A DNA stretch of 64,000 nt. Source: Cerrena zonata. Taxonomy: Eukaryota; Basidiomycota; Agaricomycetes; Polyporales; Cerrenaceae. Numbering within the stretch: the stretch's first letter is position 1; every line of letters starts with the position of its first letter. A program made the position numbers and the translations under genes. This document shows, in pieces, positions 58,505 to 64,000 of the stretch. The notes beneath the pieces are model-generated. The model saw only the letters and a list, made by a program, of their open reading frames with translations, was not told the origin of the DNA and searched no databases. The DNA is taken from NCBI GenBank assembly GCA_038087015.1, contig JASBNA010000033.1, positions 248,001-312,000 of the forward strand, read 5' to 3'.

Positions 58505-60150
58505 ATGGAGTTTCAAAAGGGCTTGAAGCTGGAACTAGATATCAGAGAGAAAGTGGAGGGCCCGATTGATAGAGCCATTATAACAACTTTAGAGCGAGTT
58601 CAATCGTCTGATGTCGAGGAGTTGGCTATTGAAAATCTGCATACGCAAGAGGGTGCTGGATATGGAGATAGAGACCCGACATCTACTAAGTCTGGTTCTC
58701 TTCAGCTGGCACCGCAGTGGGTTTATGGAACAACATTTCCCTTACCCTCTTCATCGAGAGATTTATCCACATCGGGGTCAGGACTAAGCTTAGCAGCCAG
58801 GGGCCAATTAGCTATTGCCCAACCCGAGGTGATACAAAACTTTCTTTTCCCTCTTTCAGAAGCTTTGAAGGAGAAGATTATCAGGTATAGACAAAACTTG
58901 GTAAATCTTCTATCAGGGGATATCAGCTCAGTTGAGAATAATGGATTCAAAAATCCACTTTTGGTGGTTGCTGGACCAGACTTTGTTCAGAATCCAAATC
59001 AGATTAAAGCCTGTGCTCAGTGAGTCGGTAAATTTATTGGGAAGGAGTTTAGTGATTTACCAAGAGAAGACATGCTTCCACCTCAAGTTGCTAGTTTATA
59101 CCACTGTGAAGATTCTCTGAAATATAAGAATCTAATGTTTGCTATCAGAACAAACTTGTCGAAGTACAATCATGACTACAATCAAATTAATGACAAAATA
59201 AACTCAGTCATGACTTACGAAATAGAGCAAGGGATACCTATATGTCGTGCTCTACTTTGCGAGTTGGCAGAGATTTGTCCAATTGTTGGTGATCCTTCAG
59301 ACACTATTACTCCCCAGTATCTATCTGATCTTTATTGTCTCGGATTTGTCAGCTCGACATTGATTGAGTCTCAATTGCACAGGGAGTTGGTTTCTGGTTT
59401 ATCTTATAGCATTGGGTTCCATACTCTGGATTGCAACCTAATTTTCAATAAAGAGACATACAAGCATAAAATCAATTGTGCTTTGGATGCTATGTTTGCA
59501 TCTTCTCAAAAGCATCAATTTTTGTCAGTAACCAAAATTGGGACTGTTGCCGTTGTTGGAACAATTGGAAATGAGGACACTTTTGCAATATTGCAAATCA
59601 ATTCTGAATTGCATTTAGAAGATTTGGTTGAGTTGATTGATACGATTTACATGCACCCAAAACTTAAGTTTCGCTCCCCCAGAATTATGTTAGATGTTGG
59701 GAAGATTAAAGAAGTTGAATATAACGATAAATTATCAATAATGAAACATTTGATGACGGATAGTCGAACAAAATACAAGATTATTGGAGTTTTGATAGAC
59801 AGCGGTGAAAACTATATCCCCAAAGGGTATCATATTGAATTGAACGAAAAACTTGATACTCTTGATATCGATTCAACTTTCAGTTCTTTCGATCTGGAGT
59901 TTCACACTGAAAACATGCAAGCACATGAAAAGCTAATTCAGTTAAACAAATATTTTGTTAGAAATAGGATCTTCAAAACAGTCAATAAAGGTGCCAAGAG
60001 TGACATTAATTCATCTGTCTCCGAAGCTTTGTCCTCTGCCGTATTACTAATGAGCATTTGTATAACTATTATGAATATTTCATTAATGCAGATAGGTTCA
60101 TTGAAGAGTTAGCAAATTTAAGTGATGCCAGAACAGAGTCAATAGTTTAA
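58505..60150 (+). CDS. DAHP synthase-like protein lacking catalytic motifs; in-frame TGA and a 3' frameshift
   Basis: The fold resembles class I (AroFGH/Aro3/Aro4) DAHP synthase, which opens the shikimate pathway. Retained blocks are LLVVAGP near residue 156, TITPQYLSDLYCLGF, STLIESQLHRELVSGLSYSI and HQFLSVTKIGTVAVV. Lost are the metal Cys (GPCS is GPDF here) and the PEP-binding KPRTTxGWKG loop, replaced by LSKYNHDYNQIND. It also has an N-terminal extension of about 85 residues. A TGA at 59021-59023 interrupts an otherwise continuous frame. A lost base near 60044 shifts the C-terminus; restoring it ends the gene at 60150 (549 codons). It is probably a regulatory or moonlighting pseudoenzyme, or a decaying paralogue. 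Confidence 0.75.
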
Positions 60151-60168
60151 ATGGGTGTATATTTCTAT

Positions 60169-61188
60169 TTATGTATATGTATTGGCTCTAATCGCCTGCT
60201 CAATTGATTCAGTTACAGTCTTCTTCAAAGGTATAAAGTTGTAGCCCAAAAGAGTCTTTGTTCTCGAGTTATCTATGATACATGTGTTTCTTGACGCTTC
60301 AATCTGGCCGCCAGGAGTTCCAATTGGTAAGCTACTCCTTAAGTCAGGCAAAGTTTCACGAACAATATCCAAGATTCCCTGAGAGGTAAACCTTTCATAA
60401 GATATAATCAACCTTTGATTTTTGGTATTCTCATTCTCGAATGCAGCCAAGTGAGCTTTAGCAACATCTCTAACGTCAATACAAGGGCCCTTGATTTTTG
60501 GTATAGGGCTATCAACATTTAGTTTTAAGATCTCATTGACCATTTCTGCCGATGTATTAACAGTTCCCTTTGCATATAAATCGAATGCTTGCGGTCCAAG
60601 AACCAAAGAAGGATTGACACAAGTCAAACTGAAAGGAGGATCCTCTTTCTTCATGAAATCCCACGCAGCCTGTTCAGCAAACTTTTTAGAGCCATAGTAC
60701 CCGTTGAAAGCATTTTCTAAACTTTCTTCCCATGTAATCTGGTTCCAGCTAGTTTCGTCCACGGTTACATTACTAGAGTTATCATCCAGAAACGAGCAAT
60801 TTGAAACATAAGACGAAGTTAGAACGAATCGTTTTATATTCGAACCTAATGTCTTTACTGCCAGTAATGCATTTTGAGTTCCGTGAATAGCAGGAAGCAT
60901 CAAATCCTTTTCTATTTCGTTGGTACTGTAATGAAAGGGAGATGCGGTGTGAATGAAAGTTGTAATCTCAGGATGTGTAGTTAAAACACCATCAAAAGCA
61001 CCTTTGGCCCCAATATCTGGAATTAAAACATATTTAAAGCTCTTATTCTCGAGTTGACCAGCCAATCTTTCACCTTTTTCCTTAGACCTGACCGAACCAA
61101 TTACTTCATATCCCTTTTCGAGCAAGTATATGACAACATATTGAGCTATATAGCCCGTAGCACCAGATACAAATACCGTATTCAGCAT
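60169..61188 (-). CDS. NADPH-dependent aldehyde/ketone reductase, GRE2-like (extended SDR)
   Basis: The 339-residue product belongs to the extended short-chain dehydrogenase family of Gre2 (342 residues), which reduces methylglyoxal, isovaleraldehyde and other carbonyls with NADPH. The nucleotide motif VFVSGATGYIAQYVV (about 5-19) is followed by SVRSKEKGERL, whose Arg/Lys suit NADPH. FIHTASPFHY, the catalytic serine in VLTSSYVSNC, and YYGSKKFAEQAAW (Tyr-x-x-x-Lys) complete the active site. VNPSLVLGPQ and IDVRDVAKAHLAAFE are family blocks. I use the ATG at 61188; the frame upstream starts with TTG. It is convergent with the DAHP-synthase-like gene. Candida has several such paralogues, so no symbol is given. 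Confidence 0.88.
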   Translation of the reverse strand: MLNTVFVSGATGYIAQYVVIYLLEKGYEVIGSVRSKEKGERLAGQLENKSFKYVLIPDIGAKGAFDGVLTTHPEITTFIHTASPFHYSTNEIEKDLMLPAIHGTQNALLAVKTLGSNIKRFVLTSSYVSNCSFLDDNSSNVTVDETSWNQITWEESLENAFNGYYGSKKFAEQAAWDFMKKEDPPFSLTCVNPSLVLGPQAFDLYAKGTVNTSAEMVNEILKLNVDSPIPKIKGPCIDVRDVAKAHLAAFENENTKNQRLIISYERFTSQGILDIVRETLPDLRSSLPIGTPGGQIEASRNTCIIDNSRTKTLLGYNFIPLKKTVTESIEQAIRANTYT

Positions 61189-61508
61189 ACTCAACCTTCC
61201 TTAATATCTATGGATTATAAATTGGGTAGAGAGAATGGAAGTTTTTAACATTTCGGAAATGCGTTTGATTGTCAAAAAACGAAAATATCATTTTGATTAT
61301 GCAACAACAAGTACATTCGGAAATTGGCTGCGACAATTTTTTGCACCAAAAAAAAAAAAAACTCACTACAGAAACGCAATATACTATGTTAATTGTTTAT
61401 GACTAATTTAGTAAATCTCGTTGTTTGACTATTGACGATCTGAACGTTGCCCAACATAAGTGAAAAAGACCTGAAAATGAATGTGAAGACAAGTTTATGA
61501 TAGGGATA
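61189..61508. other. Intergenic region upstream of the GRE2-like gene
   Basis: About 320 bp with an A-run at 61349-61361. No Yap1-type or other clear element is seen, and no gene. Confidence 0.4.
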
Positions 61509-64000
61509 TTATAAAAAAGGGAATGTTATAATCTTCCAAAAGAGTTTAAGAATGTTAACGAAAAATTTATAAATATTGACCACCACCCAGACTAATCTCA
61601 ACAATATGACAATTAAATTTTCCAAGCAGAAATATAACACCTTATAGTTCCCACTTTCACTGAAATTCATTGTCAAATCGTTGTCTTTCAATGTTTCTGT
61701 AACGATGTTGCTGAATAAGGAGACGTTTAACTTGTCCAATTTTTCATTAACTTTTCTCAATTCTAGAGAAAGCGAAGTGTTGATTTCACCGATGGATCTA
61801 TCACTGTTACTCAACAAGTTATCGATTCTAACAGCATAGTTTTCGTTAACCACGTGAATTAGTGATTTTATTTCATTCAAAAACCCATTAAATAAGGTTT
61901 CGTAAGCTGGTAGGATATCATCATTGATTTGAACTGTTGATTGAAAAACATTTTGAACGTGATTTTGTAGAATATCATCTAACTTTGAATCAACTCTATC
62001 TAATAATTGTGGGTGAATATTAATAAGAAAGTTTAATTTTAAGAATAAGTTTTTATCGATATAGTTAAGACGAGAGTCTATTATCGATAACTGACGTTCT
62101 TTCAAACCTCTTAGTACAGGAGCAGACTTTACATTTGAAAACTCGTCAGTGAGTGTGTTATACTTCAAATTCACTTCATCCTCAACTTGCTCAGTTGGAC
62201 TCAAATCGAGATCACCACCTGTGATGATACGTTTAGACTCAACTGGTTTGAAAGTAATTTTATTTATATCTAGTGACTTCTCTGTAGAATCATCATTTGA
62301 ATCTACCTTGATAGCAGGGACACCATTAGTAGCTTTCGAATCATTAGCGGAAGAATCAATAGTAAATATATGCTTGTTGGTATTTTCTGAATTTGAAGAA
62401 GTTTTCAAAAGGGGTAGGTTAGGAGTCGAACGGGGACCCGTGGGAAGTTTCTTGAATATTTTGATTGGTGAATCATCGCTATTTGAATGTTTAGAAGCGT
62501 CTACTTCTTCATCAGAAGACCAGGACGAAGAGGATATATTCGCACCATAGAGTTTTTTCTTAACTTTGTCACTTAAAGTTTTCTTTTTACCGGTATTATT
62601 AGACTTTGATCTTGATAATTGAAATATTCGGCTTTTATCACTACTTGAAGACTGAATACTTGACAGTCGTCTTTCCTTGATCTTTTTGCCTTTTTCACTA
62701 TCAAATTGGGAACCTGGTTGGGAAATCGAATTTAAGGACTCAGAATCATCGGGCAGGTCTTCTTTAAATAGCTTTGTCATGTAATCGATCTCTCCTTCTT
62801 GGTTTATTTTTCTTTAGCGAGGAGGAATATGAGGCAGGTGAAGGATACCATAATTCACCATTTGGTTTTTTCAACTCATTCCAGTGTTCAGTTCTCCAAG
62901 ACTTGTCGAAAACGAATTCTGATAATTCAATTGCCCATAACATGTGCCAATTTTTTTTATGTTCACCACTATTTTTCGAACTAAAGACGTTACAAGCGAG
63001 CGGTAAAGTCTTTATACTTAATGGTCTTATTGATTCTTTATGCTTAGCCCTAATTTTTCGATTCCTGATCACTTGCAAAGGGTTATAGACTCCTTCAATT
63101 CCAGAATGTATGCTATCCTCTTGATGTAGTTTACCCCAATCATAAATTCTTTGAATATACATGTATTTTAAGCCGATTGAGGATTTGACTTTTTCAGCAC
63201 GGATAATGGTATCTCTTGAGATCACGACATTTGAAGAGGAGTCTCTACTACCTCTCTCAATTTTGCTGATATTGTTTATATAGGAAGTGTCTTCGAGGGG
63301 ATCGACAATATTATGCTCAGCCCGTAAAACACGCCTTGTATCGAGAAATAATGAAGTCAAATGTTTAGCCAGTAAGATTTGGTCTTCATCAGTTTCGATA
63401 TTAGGAGACTTGTTGCTTGATTTTGAAATTGGGTCAGAGGAAGTAGGTACTATATCGTTATCATGATTTGCTTCACCGCCCGGAGGAGTAACCAATATAT
63501 TGGAAGGGACGTCTTTTGATGTTTGAACATCTCCTTCTTTGATGCCTTGACTTAATTCTTTATTACCTGATGGCACCCGATCCGGATTTTCCTCTTTAAT
63601 TTCATCCAAGGAAATATCGAATTCAAACCCATCAACTTTTGGTCTCTGGGACTGCAAGACTTTCCTGTAATGAGAATGGGGTTGTTTCCTTGTATTATCA
63701 GACATTGTATTGGTGGGGGAAGGTTGGGGGTGATCCGATTTGGCCTGAGTATAATGATTGGGGTTATTTTCGTATTTTGAATCCTCGTCAGATAAATTAT
63801 TGAATTCTGATAGTATGGGAATACCAGGACTTGACGAGCCCGAATTGGTACCATTGGATATCTTCAAAGCTGCCAAAGGCAGCAGGGAAGTTTTTGAAGA
63901 TGCCGAAGCAGCCTTGGCAGGAGTCATCAATTGTTTTTGACCTAAATCATCAAAAGGCATACTTGAATTCGTACCAGGAGATATTAGTCGCGAATTTGGG
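61509..64000 (-). CDS. MTC4-like membrane protein, frameshifted, running off the right edge
   Basis: Two minus-strand frames overlap by 17 bp at 62764-62780 and read best as one gene with one extra base there. The upstream part (to 63960 and, still open, to 64000) is Ser/Asn-rich and then has LAKHLTSLFLDTRRVLRAEH and a Trp-rich block, LWAIELSEFVFDKSWRTEHW. The downstream part has basic/Ser stretches, a long coiled-coil region (LKERQLSIIDSRLNYIDKNL onward) and ends in a hydrophobic C-terminal segment of about 45 residues that could anchor it. Layout and size (over 815 residues) recall fungal Mtc4 (maintenance of telomere capping 4), an identification I hold only tentatively. The N-terminus may lie outside the window. 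Confidence 0.55.

Noticed and set aside
58301..58516. Minus-strand open frame across the SRB6/DAHP-like promoter
   Set aside because: It runs through the duplicated 27-bp element and A/T runs and lacks protein character.
1..64000. CRISPR arrays, transposons, LTRs, rRNA or viral genes
   Set aside because: No spaced palindromic repeat arrays, no reverse transcriptase, integrase or transposase motifs, and no rRNA-like sequence were seen.

Overview
This is a 64 kb stretch of nuclear DNA from a budding yeast (Saccharomycotina). Genes are compact, A+T-rich and mostly intronless. The few introns found have a 5' GTATGT and a TACTAAC-like branch site. Every recognised product is a fungal housekeeping protein. 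CTG codons are rare, and several fall where relatives carry serine or a polar residue (Aurora kinase, TYW1, sphingosine-phosphate lyase). The SAR1 first exon and the gene set also look Candida-like, so I infer a CUG-Ser clade yeast. The species is not identified.

Layout. 1-15 kb: a Pex11-family protein (cut by the left edge), pantothenate kinase CAB1, Aurora kinase IPL1, SAGA subunit SGF73, a Rua1/Wor3-type DNA-binding protein, TYW1, ALG2, a mitochondrial DUF1992 protein and a tail-anchored orphan. 15-21 kb: a poorly resolved fragment of an unknown gene, an alcohol acetyltransferase, a sulfonate dioxygenase (JLP1-like) and a Golgi mannosyltransferase. 21-35 kb: MSD1, NOP9, a spliced glutathione transferase, NOB1, IRS4 and an HDA2/HDA3 subunit. 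35-49 kb: DPL1, a YPQ transporter, a large mitochondrial orphan, ASE1, an F-box/LRR protein, LSG1 and SAR1. 49-64 kb: a flavin monooxygenase, a serine/glutamine-rich orphan with a 3'-terminal intron, AIM9, TRS20, an orphan, SRB6 (MED22), a DAHP-synthase-like pseudoenzyme, a GRE2-like reductase and an MTC4-like gene (cut by the right edge).

There is no single operon-like system. Themes recur: ribosome maturation (NOP9, NOB1, LSG1), mitosis (IPL1, ASE1), transcription (SGF73, SRB6, HDA subunit), secretion and glycosylation (SAR1, TRS20, ALG2, mannosyltransferase) and mitochondrial function (MSD1, AIM9, DUF1992 and PPR-like proteins). About eighteen single-base indels, many of them in short homopolymers, split ten or so genes, including NOB1, which is essential in budding yeast. 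In every case where both ends of the gene are clear, correcting them closes the reading frame exactly. I therefore treat most as assembly or sequencing errors rather than true pseudogenes.

The most unusual items are the DAHP-synthase-like protein lacking its metal-binding and PEP-binding motifs (58.5-60.1 kb), the duplicated 27-bp inverted-repeat element just upstream of it, and an intron whose retention or removal switches the C-terminus of the 51.7-52.9 kb protein.
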